The notes under the pieces: model-generated
Databases searched by the model: none
Told to the model about the DNA's origin: nothing
The model's input: the letters and a program-made list of their open reading frames with translations, nothing else
Part shown: in pieces, positions 35,730 through 46,609 of the stretch
How the letters are laid out: each line of letters starts with the position of its first letter
Numbering within the stretch: the first letter of the stretch is position 1
Assembly: GCF_019801175.1 (NCBI RefSeq)
Contig: NZ_JAHVJR010000001.1
Location: forward strand, 930,001 to 994,000
Source of the DNA: Vannielia litorea
GTDB taxonomy: Bacteria; Pseudomonadota; Alphaproteobacteria; Rhodobacterales; Rhodobacteraceae
Length of the DNA: 64,000 nt
Reading direction: 5' to 3'
Made by a program: the position numbers and the translations under genes

Positions 35730-36482
35730 TCAGACAACCGAATACCCTCCGTCAACCGGAATGCATGCGCCCGTCATGAATTTTGCCGCCTCGGAGGCCA
35801 GAAACAGCACCGGGCCGGCGATATCTTCGGGCTCGCCCCAACGGCCCAGCGGCGTGCGGGCGTTCACGTTGGCGACGTGGGTGGCATCCTCGCGGCTGCG
35901 CGCGGATTGGGCGGTGACGATGAAGCCCGGAGCGACGGCGTTGACCCGGATGCAATCGGGCGCCCAAGCGATGGCGAGCGACTTGGTAAGTTGCTGCACG
36001 GCGGCCTTGGAGGCGCCGTAGGCAGGGTTCTTGGGGCTGCCGAAACCGGCATACATCGAGGCGATGTTGATGACGCTGCCTCTGCTGGCGGCCAGCTGGG
36101 GTCGGAAGGCGAGGGCGCAGCGCATTGAGCCGGTGAGGTTGATGTCGACGACCTTTGAGAAGAACTCGGGCGCCATCTCTTCGCCCCGGGCGGTGATGGC
36201 GGCGCAGTTGACCAGCACATCGAGGTGCGGTGTGGCGGCGGAGAGGGCTTCAACCGCCTGCATGTCGGTTACGTCGAGCCGGGTGTAGGGGAAGTGGGCG
36301 TCTGCCGGGTCGGCGGCCGGTTCGACCCCGGTAATGGCAACCTCGGCCCCTGCCTCGGCGAAGGCGCGGGCGATGGCGGCACCGATGCCGGCACGGCTGG
36401 CGCCGATCACCAGCACATGCGTGCCGGTGAAATCGAAACCCGCGCGGGCGTGCTGCCCGTTGTCCCCTGTCTTCAGTGCCAA
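35730..36482 (-). CDS. Short-chain dehydrogenase/reductase
   Basis: The roughly 250-residue SDR has the NAD(P) motif GASRAGIGAAIA, NCAA in the NNAG position, and the active site Ser (NIASMYAG) with Tyr-x3-Lys (YGASK). It ends in IPVDGGYSVV. I favour a TTG start at 36482, behind a strong GGGGGGGAG, over the ATG at 36512, which would run close to the operator at 36517. It is the first gene of the leftward sugar operon and may reduce or oxidise a pathway keto-sugar. Confidence 0.85.
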   Translation of the reverse strand: MALKTGDNGQHARAGFDFTGTHVLVIGASRAGIGAAIARAFAEAGAEVAITGVEPAADPADAHFPYTRLDVTDMQAVEALSAATPHLDVLVNCAAITARGEEMAPEFFSKVVDINLTGSMRCALAFRPQLAASRGSVINIASMYAGFGSPKNPAYGASKAAVQQLTKSLAIAWAPDCIRVNAVAPGFIVTAQSARSREDATHVANVNARTPLGRWGEPEDIAGPVLFLASEAAKFMTGACIPVDGGYSVV

Positions 36483-36516
36483 GTCTCCCCCCCCGGGCGG
36501 CTTGCGCCTCATGGCT

Positions 36517-36530
36517 TGTAATCGATTACA
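36517..36530. promoter_or_regulatory. LacI-type operator, site 1
   Basis: TGTAATCGATTACA is a perfect 14-bp palindrome with a central CG, the hallmark of LacI-family operators. It sits 34 bases upstream of the SDR start. With site 2 at 36561-36574 it brackets the divergent promoter region of the sugar locus. Confidence 0.75.
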
Positions 36531-36560
36531 GAGACGGGCGCAGTTCGCCAATGGTGGCTC

Positions 36561-36574
36561 TGTAAACGATTACA
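36561..36574. promoter_or_regulatory. LacI-type operator, site 2
   Basis: TGTAAACGATTACA matches site 1 at 13 of 14 positions, with centres 44 bp apart (about four helical turns). That spacing would allow cooperative or looped binding by a dimer or tetramer. No LacI gene lies in the window. Confidence 0.75.
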
Positions 36575-36651
36575 TAGTCATTACGGCGGTGACGGATTGT
36601 CAAGCGGCGAATCTCGCAGGCAGAGTGCGGAAAACGCGGCAGGAGGCAGAG

Positions 36652-37671
36652 ATGGTGCAGATCAGGGCTGGGGGAATCGCGGTGGATTTCGCGCCTAAAC
36701 TCGGGCTGATCGAGGCGCTGCGGGTGCAGGATGGCGGGCAAGAGGTGGCGCCGTTTCATCGGGCGCCATGGGTTGGGCGGGAGGCGATGCCGGAGGGCGC
36801 GCCGCCACATCTGGCCCGGCTGGGCGGGGATTTCTTTTGTGCGCCCTTCGGGCAGGCCGGGGGCGGGGTGCCGCTGCACGGCTGGCCCTGCAACAGCCCG
36901 TGGGATGTGGAGGCGCGCGCGGGAGAGCTGCGGGCGGTGCTGCGCCATGAGGTGCAAGGCGCGCGGCTCACCAAGCGGCTGGCGCTGCGGGATGGCGAGC
37001 CGTTCATCTATCAGAGCCATGTGTTCGAGGGCGGGGCCGGGGCGATGCCGGTGGCGAACCATGCCAACATTGCGCTGCCGGAGGGCGGATACATTCGCAC
37101 ATCGGCCAAGCGGCGCTGGCAGACAGGGGGTACGGCGCTGGAGCCTGACCCGGCGCGGGGGCGGTCGGCCTTGGCCTATCCGGCGCGGGCCACGGATGCG
37201 GGGGCCTTTCCGGGTGCTGCGGGGCCGGTGGATTTGGGGCGCTACCCTTGGGGCGACCGGCATGAGGATTTCGTGGCCGGGATCGAGGCGGAAGACTCGT
37301 CGCTCGGCTGGACTGCGGTGACACGGCCCGCTGAGGGAGACCTCTACCTGTCGCTCCGCAACCCGCGCGCCCTGCCGATGACGATGCTCTGGCACTCGAA
37401 TGGCGGGCGCGACTACGCGCCGTGGAACGGGCGGCACAGGGGGTGCCTCGGAGTGGAGGAGGGCTGCGCGCCGCATCTGATCGACGCGCCGGAGATTGTG
37501 CCACCAGCGTTGGGCGGCGGGCTGGAGGTGCGGCACCTGACGGGTGCGATCGCCTGGCCCTGCGGCGCGCCCGTGGCCCGGGTGGAGGCGCTGGGGGACG
37601 CGCTGCGGGTGACCGGCGAGGATGGCACGGTGCGGGAGCTGCCCTGCGACACGGGCTTTCTCCAGCTCTGA
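36652..37671 (+). CDS. Aldose 1-epimerase-like (mutarotase-fold) protein
   Basis: This 339-residue protein has the galactose-mutarotase-like beta-sandwich character (GGDFFCAPFGQAGGG; PLHGWPCNSPWDVE; LPMTMLWHSNGGRDYAPW; LGVEEGCAPHL). Catalytic His/Glu candidates are the His of PLHGW and the Glu of GVEEGC. It may interconvert anomers of the imported sugar. The ATG at 36652 follows AGGAGG. It diverges from the SDR and probably shares the LacI operators. Confidence 0.72.
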   Translation: MVQIRAGGIAVDFAPKLGLIEALRVQDGGQEVAPFHRAPWVGREAMPEGAPPHLARLGGDFFCAPFGQAGGGVPLHGWPCNSPWDVEARAGELRAVLRHEVQGARLTKRLALRDGEPFIYQSHVFEGGAGAMPVANHANIALPEGGYIRTSAKRRWQTGGTALEPDPARGRSALAYPARATDAGAFPGAAGPVDLGRYPWGDRHEDFVAGIEAEDSSLGWTAVTRPAEGDLYLSLRNPRALPMTMLWHSNGGRDYAPWNGRHRGCLGVEEGCAPHLIDAPEIVPPALGGGLEVRHLTGAIAWPCGAPVARVEALGDALRVTGEDGTVRELPCDTGFLQL

Positions 37672-37732
37672 GGGATGGACAGTATCGGCGTGGGTTGCCA
37701 TCGTCGCCGCAACGCATGAGGGAGGTACACCG

Positions 37733-38857
37733 ATGAAAACGCGGGTGGCGCTGTTGCGCCAGATGGGGGCGGCACGGCCCTATGGCGAGAGCAAGCCGCT
37801 GGAGATCGTCGAGGCCGAACTGGCGGAGCCGGGGCAAGGCGAGATCCGGGTGAAGATGGCGGCGGCGGGGCTGTGCCATTCGGATCTCAGCACGATCAAC
37901 GGCGACCGTCCGCGCGAGATGCCGGTGGCGCTCGGCCACGAGGCGAGCGGCGTGGTCGAGGCGGTGGGGCCGGGGGTGACACGCTTTGCGCCGGGGGATC
38001 ACGTGGTGCTGGTTTTCGTGCCGACCTGCGGGCAATGCGTGCCGTGTGCCGAGGGGCGACCTGCGCTTTGCGAGCCTGCCGCCGTGGCGGCGGTGAACGG
38101 TACGCTGCTGACCGGCGACAAGAAAATCAGCGTCGATGGGGCAGTGGTGAACCACCACATCGGGGTGTCGGCCTTCTCCGAGCATGCGGTGGTGCATGAA
38201 GGCTCGGCGGTGAAGATCGACAAGGACATTCCGCTCGACAAGGCGGCGCTGCTGGGATGCGCAGTGCTGACCGGCGTGGGCGCGGTGCTGAACGCGGGCA
38301 ACCTGAAGGCCGGGCAAAGCTGTGCGGTGGTGGGCCTTGGCGGCGTGGGGCTGGCCGGGCTGCTGGGGGCGATTGCCGCCGGGGCCGGGCAGGTGGTGGC
38401 GGTGGATATCGCCGCCGACAAGCGGGAGTTCGCGCTGGAACTCGGGGCACATATGGCCGTCGACCCCTCGGAGGAGGGCGCGGTGGAGAAGTTGAAGGCG
38501 GCCACGGGCGGCGGGGTGGATGTGGCGGTGGAGCTGGCGGGCGTGGTGCCCGCGCTCGACTTTGCCTGCAAGATCACCCGGCGCGGCGGGGCGACGGTGA
38601 CGGCGGGGCTGCCGCACCCCTCCAAGGTGCTGGAGGTGCCGGTGGCGGCGCTCACGGTCTCTGACGCCACGATCCGGGGCAGCTACGTGGGCTCTTGCGT
38701 GCCCAAGCGCGACATCCCGCGCTTTGCCCGGATGATGCAGCAGGGGCAGCTGCCGATCGAAAAGCTGATGACCCACAAGATCCGGCTCGACGAGATCAAT
38801 GAAGGCTTCGAGCGGCTGGCGGCGGGGCAGGCGATCCGGCAGGTGATCGAATTCTGA
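37733..38857 (+). CDS. Zinc-dependent alcohol dehydrogenase
   Basis: This 374-residue medium-chain dehydrogenase has the catalytic zinc Cys in AAGLCHSDL and His/Glu in ALGHEASGVVE. The structural zinc set is CGQCVPCAEGRPALC and the NAD domain is VVGLGGVGLAGLLGA. It resembles the class III/aryl-alcohol branch. The 62-base gap to the epimerase-like gene suggests a shared transcript in the sugar locus. Substrate unknown. Confidence 0.88.
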   Translation: MKTRVALLRQMGAARPYGESKPLEIVEAELAEPGQGEIRVKMAAAGLCHSDLSTINGDRPREMPVALGHEASGVVEAVGPGVTRFAPGDHVVLVFVPTCGQCVPCAEGRPALCEPAAVAAVNGTLLTGDKKISVDGAVVNHHIGVSAFSEHAVVHEGSAVKIDKDIPLDKAALLGCAVLTGVGAVLNAGNLKAGQSCAVVGLGGVGLAGLLGAIAAGAGQVVAVDIAADKREFALELGAHMAVDPSEEGAVEKLKAATGGGVDVAVELAGVVPALDFACKITRRGGATVTAGLPHPSKVLEVPVAALTVSDATIRGSYVGSCVPKRDIPRFARMMQQGQLPIEKLMTHKIRLDEINEGFERLAAGQAIRQVIEF

Positions 38858-38863
38858 GGGCGG

Positions 38864-39997
38864 TTAGCCCGCCAGCGCGGGGCGGCCCGGGGCGATGGCC
38901 TCGGCCTTGAGGCCGGTGTCGCCCACCGCCTCCTCAGCCGGGCGGCCCAGCACCAGCGTGGCCGCGAGCCGAGCGGCGCCGGGAGAGGTCTGCACGCCCG
39001 TGCCGCCTTGTCCGGCCAGCCAGAAGAAGCCCGGCGCGTCCGGTGCAAACCCGACGACCGGCAGGTGATCGGGCGCGAAGCTGCGCAGGCCTGCCCATTT
39101 GCTCTCGATCCGGCGCACATCGACGGCGCAGGTGGTCATCAGCCGGTCGACGCAGATGGCGACGTCCATCTCCTCGGGCTGAGCGTCGCAGGGCGCAGAG
39201 GGCGTTTCGTCGGCGGGGGAGGCGAGCAGCCGCCCGGCGTCCGGCTTCACGTAAAAGTCTTCTGGCGCGTCCACGATCATCGGCAGGGTGGCAACGTCGA
39301 TGCCCTCGGGGGCGGCCACGGTGATGGCGGTGCGGCGCTTGGGCTGGAGGCCGACTTTGGCGACGCCGGCGAGGGCGGCCAGATCGTCGGCCCAGGCACC
39401 CGCGGCGTTGACGACCACGCCCACCCGCAGGCTCTCCTTGCCCAGCGTCACGCGCCAGCCGTCCCCCTCGCGGGCAAGGGCTGTGACTGGCGTGCCCATC
39501 TGCATCTGGGCGCCCGCCGCTTTTGCCTGCCGCAGGAAGCCCTGAAGCAGAGCGTGAACGTCGATGTCGCTTGCGCCGTCGTCGAGAAACGCGCGTTTCA
39601 CATGGCCGGGCCGCAGGATCGGGGCGCGGGCCTCGGCCTCTTCGCCGCTCATCCAGATCAGCCGCTCGGGATCGCGCATGTGGCCGGGCAGGGCCTCGAG
39701 CATGGCGAGCTGGTCTTCGCTCGCGGTGCGCATCAGCCCGCGCGGGGTGAGCAGCGGCACCTCGGAAAACCCCTCGGGCGCGGCGTCGAAGAAGGGGCGG
39801 GAGAGGGCGGTGAGCGCCTGCATCGCGCTGCTGCCGTAGCCCGGCGCGAAGAGCGCGGCCGAGCGGCCCGAACTGTGGTATCCGGGCTGACGCTCCGCCT
39901 CGATCAGCACCACCGAGGCGCCGTTGGCGATTTCGGCTGCGGCCGAGACCCCCGCGATTCCGCCGCCAATCACGGCAACGTCGAAATCTGTCTGCAT
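38864..39997 (-). CDS. FAD-dependent oxidoreductase, D-amino-acid/D-arginine dehydrogenase-like
   Basis: This 377-residue DAO-fold enzyme starts VAVIGGGIAGVSAAAEIA (FAD dinucleotide motif). It carries YHSSGRSAALFAPGYG, a segment typical of D-arginine dehydrogenases (DauA), and ends with FWLAGQGGTGVQTSPGAARL. It probably oxidises a D-amino acid or other secondary amine in the cytoplasm, passing electrons to a quinone or oxygen. The ATG is at 39997. It converges on the alcohol dehydrogenase with six bases between stops. Confidence 0.82.
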   Translation of the reverse strand: MQTDFDVAVIGGGIAGVSAAAEIANGASVVLIEAERQPGYHSSGRSAALFAPGYGSSAMQALTALSRPFFDAAPEGFSEVPLLTPRGLMRTASEDQLAMLEALPGHMRDPERLIWMSGEEAEARAPILRPGHVKRAFLDDGASDIDVHALLQGFLRQAKAAGAQMQMGTPVTALAREGDGWRVTLGKESLRVGVVVNAAGAWADDLAALAGVAKVGLQPKRRTAITVAAPEGIDVATLPMIVDAPEDFYVKPDAGRLLASPADETPSAPCDAQPEEMDVAICVDRLMTTCAVDVRRIESKWAGLRSFAPDHLPVVGFAPDAPGFFWLAGQGGTGVQTSPGAARLAATLVLGRPAEEAVGDTGLKAEAIAPGRPALAG

Positions 39998-40058
39998 ATC
40001 CGGGCTCCTTTTGCGCACAGACCTGCCCGGATCGGCGGCGGCGCACAAGGGGCAGCCT

Positions 40059-40820
40059 TTAGCTGCAGATATCCACGAGAGTGCCCCACTCGGTGCAGAG
40101 CGCGGCGAGGTCGGGGGTGAGGGGGGCGTCGGTGAAGAAGCGGTCGATGGCGGCGAGCGAGGCGATGCGGGCCGGGGCGGAGCGCTGGAACTTGGAATGG
40201 TCGGCCACGAGGAAGGTGCGGCGCGACTGGGCGAGGATGGCCTGACTGACGCCGACCTCCTGAATGTCGAAGTCGAGCATGTCGCCCTCGCGGTCGATCG
40301 CTGAGCAGCCGACCACGGCGAGATCGAACTTGAACTGCTGGATCGTCTCGGAGGCGAGCTTGCCGACCAGCCCGCCATCGGAGCGGCGCAGGGTGCCGCC
40401 GGTGACGACGATCTCGCAGTCGGAATTGGCGGCGAGGATGTTGGCCACGTTCATGTTGTTGGTGACGACCAGCAGGTTGCGGTGGCCCATCAGCTCGCGG
40501 GCGACCGCCTCGGTGGAGGTGCCGATGTTGAGGAAGATGCTGGCGTTCTCGGGGATCTGCGCGGCGCAGGCGCGGGCGATGGCGGCCTTGCCCTCGAGGT
40601 TCAGCGAACGGCGCTCCTCATAGCCGATGTTATGTGTGCCGGAGGCGAGGATCGCGCCGCCATGCACGCGCTCGATCTGCCCGGCTTCGGCCAGCTCGGA
40701 AAGGTCGCGGCGGATGGTTTGCAGAGTGACGCCGAAGTGCTCGGCCAGCCCGTCGACGGTGACTTTGCCGTCGCGGCGGATGATCTCCAGCATCTCGGGG
40801 TGGCGAAAGGCTTGGCTCAC
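40059..40820 (-). CDS. glpR: DeoR-family regulator of glycerol genes
   Basis: The 253-residue repressor has an N-terminal DeoR winged helix (LEIIRRDGKVTVDGLAEHFG, TIRRDLSELAEAGQIERVHGG) and a DeoRC sugar-phosphate-sensing domain (FLNIGTSTEAVARELM; VVTNNMNVANIL; SDGGLVG). Glycerol-3-phosphate is the known effector of GlpR proteins. The GTG start at 40820 gives the normal length. It is divergent from glpD across 265 bp containing TTTCG/CGAAA half-sites. Confidence 0.9.
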   Translation of the reverse strand: MSQAFRHPEMLEIIRRDGKVTVDGLAEHFGVTLQTIRRDLSELAEAGQIERVHGGAILASGTHNIGYEERRSLNLEGKAAIARACAAQIPENASIFLNIGTSTEAVARELMGHRNLLVVTNNMNVANILAANSDCEIVVTGGTLRRSDGGLVGKLASETIQQFKFDLAVVGCSAIDREGDMLDFDIQEVGVSQAILAQSRRTFLVADHSKFQRSAPARIASLAAIDRFFTDAPLTPDLAALCTEWGTLVDICS

Positions 40821-40993
40821 GTGTGGCGTCTTCCCGGTCGTCGATGTTCGGTTCTTTTCGCATGGCGCATGGGCGTGGGCAATTGATTTTGCTCGATTCC
40901 AGCGGGGCAAGGCGATTTTGCCTGACTTTGTCGAGGTTTCGCCGCATTGCGGCGTGCGCCGCCGCTCTGCGGCAAGTCTCTCTGAGCGTTGCA

Positions 40994-41034
40994 ATTTTCG
41001 AAAAACGAAAACAAACGAACATTTTCGCTTTCGC
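40994..41034. promoter_or_regulatory. Clustered putative GlpR operators
   Basis: Within the glpR-glpD intergenic region the sequence contains TTTTCGAAAAACGAAAACAA, then CGAAC, TTTTCG and TTTCG. Opposed CGAAAA (41006-41011) and TTTTCG (41022-41027) half-sites resemble DeoR/GlpR boxes. The AT-rich stretch lies 52 to 92 bases before the glpD start and likely overlaps its promoter. Confidence 0.5.
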
Positions 41035-41085
41035 TGTGCCGCGACTCGGTGCATAACTCCCGCTGAGGACACTTGGGAGGATTTC

Positions 41086-42690
41086 GTGTCGGAGGGGGCA
41101 CCCGCAGAACCGGTCGACCTGTTCGTCATCGGCGGCGGCATCAACGGATGCGGCATCGCCCGTGACGCGGCAGGGCGTGGCCTTTCGGTCAGCCTGGCCG
41201 AGATGGGTGACCTCGCGCAGGCGACCTCTTCTTCCTCCACCAAACTCTTCCACGGCGGCTTGCGCTACCTCGAATTCTTCGAGTTTCGCCTTGTGCGTGA
41301 GGCGCTGAAGGAGCGCGAGGTGTTGCTGCGGAACATGCCGCACATCTCATGGCCGATGAGATTTGTGCTGCCGTATCATAGGGATATGCGGTTCGAGAAG
41401 GCGACGCCAACCTCGAAGCTGCTCTCGATCTTCATGCCGTGGATGCGGGGCCGTCGCCCGGCGTGGCTGATCCGCTTTGGCCTGTTTCTCTACGATCATC
41501 TCGGCGGGCGGAAGATTTTGCCCGGTACCCAGACCCTTACGCTGAAAGGGCGGGAGGAGGGCAAGGTGCTGCAGGAGCGGTTCGAGCACGCCTATGAGTA
41601 TTCCGACTGCTGGGTGGATGACGCTCGCCTCGTGGTACTGAACGCCCGCGATGCCGAGGCGCGAGGTGCGCGGGTGATGACCCGGACCAAGGTGCTCAGC
41701 GCGGGGGTCGAAAACGGCCTCTGGCAGGTCGTAACGCAAAATATCGAAACCGGCGAAACCGCGCGCCACAGCGCCCGGATGCTGATCAATGCCGGCGGGC
41801 CGTGGGTCGGCGAGATCATCCGCGGCACGATCCGGTCGAACTCCTCCGAAGGCGTGCGGCTGGTGCGGGGCAGCCATATCGTGACGCCGCGCCTGACCAA
41901 ATACGAGGACAAGGCGTATTTCTTTCAGGGCGAGGACGGGCGGATCATCTTTGCGATCCCCTATGAGCGCGACTTCACCCTGATCGGGACCACCGAAGAG
42001 GCGCATGAGAGCCCGGATGTGAAGCCCGAGTGCACGCCGGAGGAACGCGACTACCTGATCGATTTTGCCAACCGCTACCTGCGCGAGCCGATCAACGCCG
42101 ACAACGTGGTGTGGACCTATAGCGGCGTGCGCCCGCTCTATGATGACGGCGCCAGCAGCGCGACGGCGGCGACGCGCGATTACACGCTTAAGGTGGATAC
42201 CTCCGCAGGCGCGCCGGTGCTGAACATCTTCGGCGGCAAGATCACCACCTACCGGCGGCTGGCCGAGGCAGCGCTGGAGAAGATCGCGCCGCATTTTCAT
42301 GGTCTTGGCCGCAAGTGGACGGAGAACGCGCCGCTGCCGGGCGGGGATTTTGCGCATGATGGCGTAACAGAGTTGCGGGATGGTCTGGTGACGGATTTTC
42401 CGTTTTTGACCGAGGATCACGCGCTGCGGCTGGTGCGGGCCTATGGCACCGAGGCGCGGGGTATTCTGGGAGAAGCAAAGGCGCTTTCGGACCTGGGCCG
42501 CCCCTTTGGCTACACGCTCTGGCAGGCCGAGGTGGATTGGCTCATGGCCCATGAATACGCCCGCAGCGCGGCCGACGTGCTGTGGCGGCGGAGCAAGCTG
42601 GGGCTGCACCTGAACGACGACGAGGTGCAGGCCCTCGACAGCTACATGAAACACCATCGGCGGGACGCAAGCCCGGCGGCGGCGGAATAG
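41086..42690 (+). CDS. glpD: Aerobic glycerol-3-phosphate dehydrogenase
   Basis: This 534-residue membrane-associated flavoenzyme oxidises glycerol-3-phosphate to DHAP, reducing quinone. The FAD motif VIGGGINGCGIARDAAGRG is at about 13-31. SSTKLFHGGLRYLE, INAGGPWVGEI and FGGKITTYRRLAE are family signatures. The GTG start at 41086 has GGGAGG upstream; a much longer in-frame extension to 40627 overlaps the glpR promoter and is not protein-like. It heads glpDSTPQUV-glpK. Confidence 0.94.
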   Translation: MSEGAPAEPVDLFVIGGGINGCGIARDAAGRGLSVSLAEMGDLAQATSSSSTKLFHGGLRYLEFFEFRLVREALKEREVLLRNMPHISWPMRFVLPYHRDMRFEKATPTSKLLSIFMPWMRGRRPAWLIRFGLFLYDHLGGRKILPGTQTLTLKGREEGKVLQERFEHAYEYSDCWVDDARLVVLNARDAEARGARVMTRTKVLSAGVENGLWQVVTQNIETGETARHSARMLINAGGPWVGEIIRGTIRSNSSEGVRLVRGSHIVTPRLTKYEDKAYFFQGEDGRIIFAIPYERDFTLIGTTEEAHESPDVKPECTPEERDYLIDFANRYLREPINADNVVWTYSGVRPLYDDGASSATAATRDYTLKVDTSAGAPVLNIFGGKITTYRRLAEAALEKIAPHFHGLGRKWTENAPLPGGDFAHDGVTELRDGLVTDFPFLTEDHALRLVRAYGTEARGILGEAKALSDLGRPFGYTLWQAEVDWLMAHEYARSAADVLWRRSKLGLHLNDDEVQALDSYMKHHRRDASPAAAE

Positions 42691-42698
42691 GGGGACGC

Positions 42699-43787
42699 AT
42701 GGTTCTGGAACTGAAATCCGTGAGCAAGGTGGTGGGGCGCGAGACGCATATTCACCCCACCGACCTGCGGCTGGAGAACGGCACGATGAACGTGCTGCTG
42801 GGGCCGACGCTCGCGGGGAAGACATCGCTGATGCGGCTGATGGCGGGGCTGGATGCGCCGACCGAGGGCCGGGTGTTCTGGAACGGCGAGGATGTGACCG
42901 GGATGCGGGTGCAGGACCGGCAGGTGGCAATGGTCTACCAGCAGTTCATCAACTACCCGTCGATGACCGTCTATGACAACATCGCCTCGCCGCTGCGTCT
43001 GCAGGGCAAGGACAAGGCCGAGATCGATGCGGCGGTGCAGAAGACCGCCGAGATGATGAAGCTGACGCCGATGCTGGACCGCAAGCCGCTGGAGCTTTCG
43101 GGCGGGCAGCAGCAGCGCTGTGCGCTGGCGCGGGCGCTGGTGAAGGGCGCCGGGTTGGTGCTGCTCGATGAGCCGCTGGCCAACCTCGATTACAAGCTGC
43201 GCGAGGAGCTGCGGGTGGAGATCCCGAAGATCTTCGAGGAGAGCGGCGCGATCTTTGTTTATGCCACCACGGAGCCGGAGGAGGCGTTGCTGCTCGGTGG
43301 CAATACGGCGACGCTCTGGGAGGGTCGCGTGACCCAGTTCGGGCGCACACCCGAGGTTTATCGCCGCCCGGTGGATGCGACCACGGCGCGGGTGTTCTCG
43401 GACCCGCCGATGAACTTCCTTCAGGTCTCCAAGACCGGCGCGAAGGTGATGTTTGGCGAGGGCCAGTCCGCCGCTGCGACCGGCCAATTGGCCGACCTGC
43501 CGGACGGTCGGTATCTGGCCGGGTTCCGGCCGAACCATCTGGAGATCTTGCAGCACACCGACACGGCGCTGAAGTTCAATGCGCGGCTCAGCGTGACCGA
43601 GCTGACCGGCTCGGAGACCTTCGTGCATCTCGACCATGCCGGCGAGCGCTGGGTTGGGCTGGTGCATGGTGTGCATGACCTCGCGCCGGGGGCCGACCTC
43701 GCCGTGTGGCTCGACCCGAGCCACGTTTACATCTTCGATGCCGAGGGGGCGCTGGTTGCACCGGCCTCCTATGCGGCGGCGGCCTGA
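42699..43787 (+). CDS. glpS: Glycerol ABC transporter ATPase GlpS
   Basis: This 362-residue MalK-like ATPase has Walker A GPTLAGKT (35-42), signature LSGGQ (133-137) and Walker B LVLLDEP (153-159). A C-terminal TOBE-like domain follows. The H-loop, normally THD, reads ATTEPEEA: the switch His is Thr at about 191. With GlpT, which has the His but a degenerate signature, it should form one canonical and one degenerate ATP site. Eight bases separate it from glpD. Order matches the rhizobial glycerol importer. Confidence 0.9.
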   Translation: MVLELKSVSKVVGRETHIHPTDLRLENGTMNVLLGPTLAGKTSLMRLMAGLDAPTEGRVFWNGEDVTGMRVQDRQVAMVYQQFINYPSMTVYDNIASPLRLQGKDKAEIDAAVQKTAEMMKLTPMLDRKPLELSGGQQQRCALARALVKGAGLVLLDEPLANLDYKLREELRVEIPKIFEESGAIFVYATTEPEEALLLGGNTATLWEGRVTQFGRTPEVYRRPVDATTARVFSDPPMNFLQVSKTGAKVMFGEGQSAAATGQLADLPDGRYLAGFRPNHLEILQHTDTALKFNARLSVTELTGSETFVHLDHAGERWVGLVHGVHDLAPGADLAVWLDPSHVYIFDAEGALVAPASYAAAA

Positions 43788-43797
43788 GGGGGGGACC

Positions 43798-44879
43798 ATG
43801 GCACAGATCACGCTTGATAATCTCGCCCACAGCTACCTTGCCGCGCCGCAGAGCGAGGATGACTGGGCGCTGAAGGAACTGAACCACGTTTGGGAGGATG
43901 GGGCGGCCTATGCGCTGCTCGGTGCCTCGGGCTGCGGCAAGTCCACCCTGCTGAACATCATCTCGGGGCTCTTGCAGCCTTCGCGCGGGCGCATCCTGTT
44001 CGGCGATCAGGACGTGACCCATGCGCCGACCGCCGAGCGCAACATCGCGCAGGTGTTTCAGTTTCCGGTGGTCTACGACACGATGACGGTGCGCGATAAC
44101 CTTGCGTTTCCGCTGCGCAATCGCGGCCATGACGAGGCCTATGTGGCCGAGCGCGTGGGCGAGATTGCCCGGATGATCGGCATGGAAGAGGTGCTGAGCC
44201 GCAAGGCGCGGGGGCTGACGGCGGATGCCAAGCAGAAGATCTCGCTGGGTCGCGGCATGGTGCGCAAGGATGTGAACGCGTTGCTGTTCGACGAGCCGCT
44301 GACGGTGATCGACCCGCATATGAAGTGGGAGCTGCGGACTCAGCTGAAGCAACTGCATCACGACTTTGGCCATACGATGATTTACGTGACCCACGACCAG
44401 ACCGAGGCGCTGACCTTCGCCGACAAGGTAGTGGTGATGCACGATGGCCGGGTGGTGCAGATCGGCACGCCCGAAGAGCTGTTCGAGCGGCCTGAGCATA
44501 CGTTTGTGGGCTATTTCATCGGCTCCCCGGGGATGAACCTGATCCCCGCGAAGGTGGAGGGCAACCGGGCCTATATCGACGGCGCCGAGCTGGAGCTGGC
44601 GGGCGGCTACGGGACTCTGCAGGGGCGCGTGGCGCTTGGTGTGCGGCCTGAATACGCCCGGCTTTCGGCTGATGAGGGCCTGCCGGTAAAGGTGCGGCGG
44701 GTGGAAGACGTAGGCCGGCACAAGATCGTCCGCGCCGAGTTTTTCGGCAATGAGATCAACGTGATCGCGGGCGAGGGCGACGAGATTGGGGCGGATATGA
44801 CCCGCGTGGCCTTCGATCCGGCGCATGTGAACGTTTACGCCGACGATTGGCGCGTTGCACCGCAGGGGGAGGCCGCCTG

Positions 44880-44880
<1 letters not shown>
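43798..44880 (+). CDS. glpT: Glycerol ABC transporter ATPase GlpT
   Basis: This 360-residue ATPase has Walker A GASGCGKS (42-49), Q-loop Q88, Walker B ALLFDEP with Glu166, and H-loop THDQ with His199. The ABC signature reads LTADAKQKISLGRG (from about 140), not LSGGQ. It is thus complementary to GlpS. A regulatory TOBE-like domain ends the protein. It starts ten bases after glpS and overlaps glpP by one base. It is unrelated to the MFS GlpT of enterics. Confidence 0.9.
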
Positions 44881-46597
<1,717 letters not shown>

Positions 46598-46609
46598 GGA
46601 GGAAAAACA

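Noticed and set aside
26903..38857. Biosynthetic gene cluster
   Set aside because: The genes are an importer and catabolic-type dehydrogenases. There is no core biosynthetic enzyme (PKS, NRPS, terpene or RiPP).
40627..41085. N-terminal extension of glpD by about 150 residues
   Set aside because: It would cover the glpR coding region and the GlpR operator array. The extension is not protein-like, whereas GTG 41086 has a good ribosome-binding site and gives normal GlpD length.
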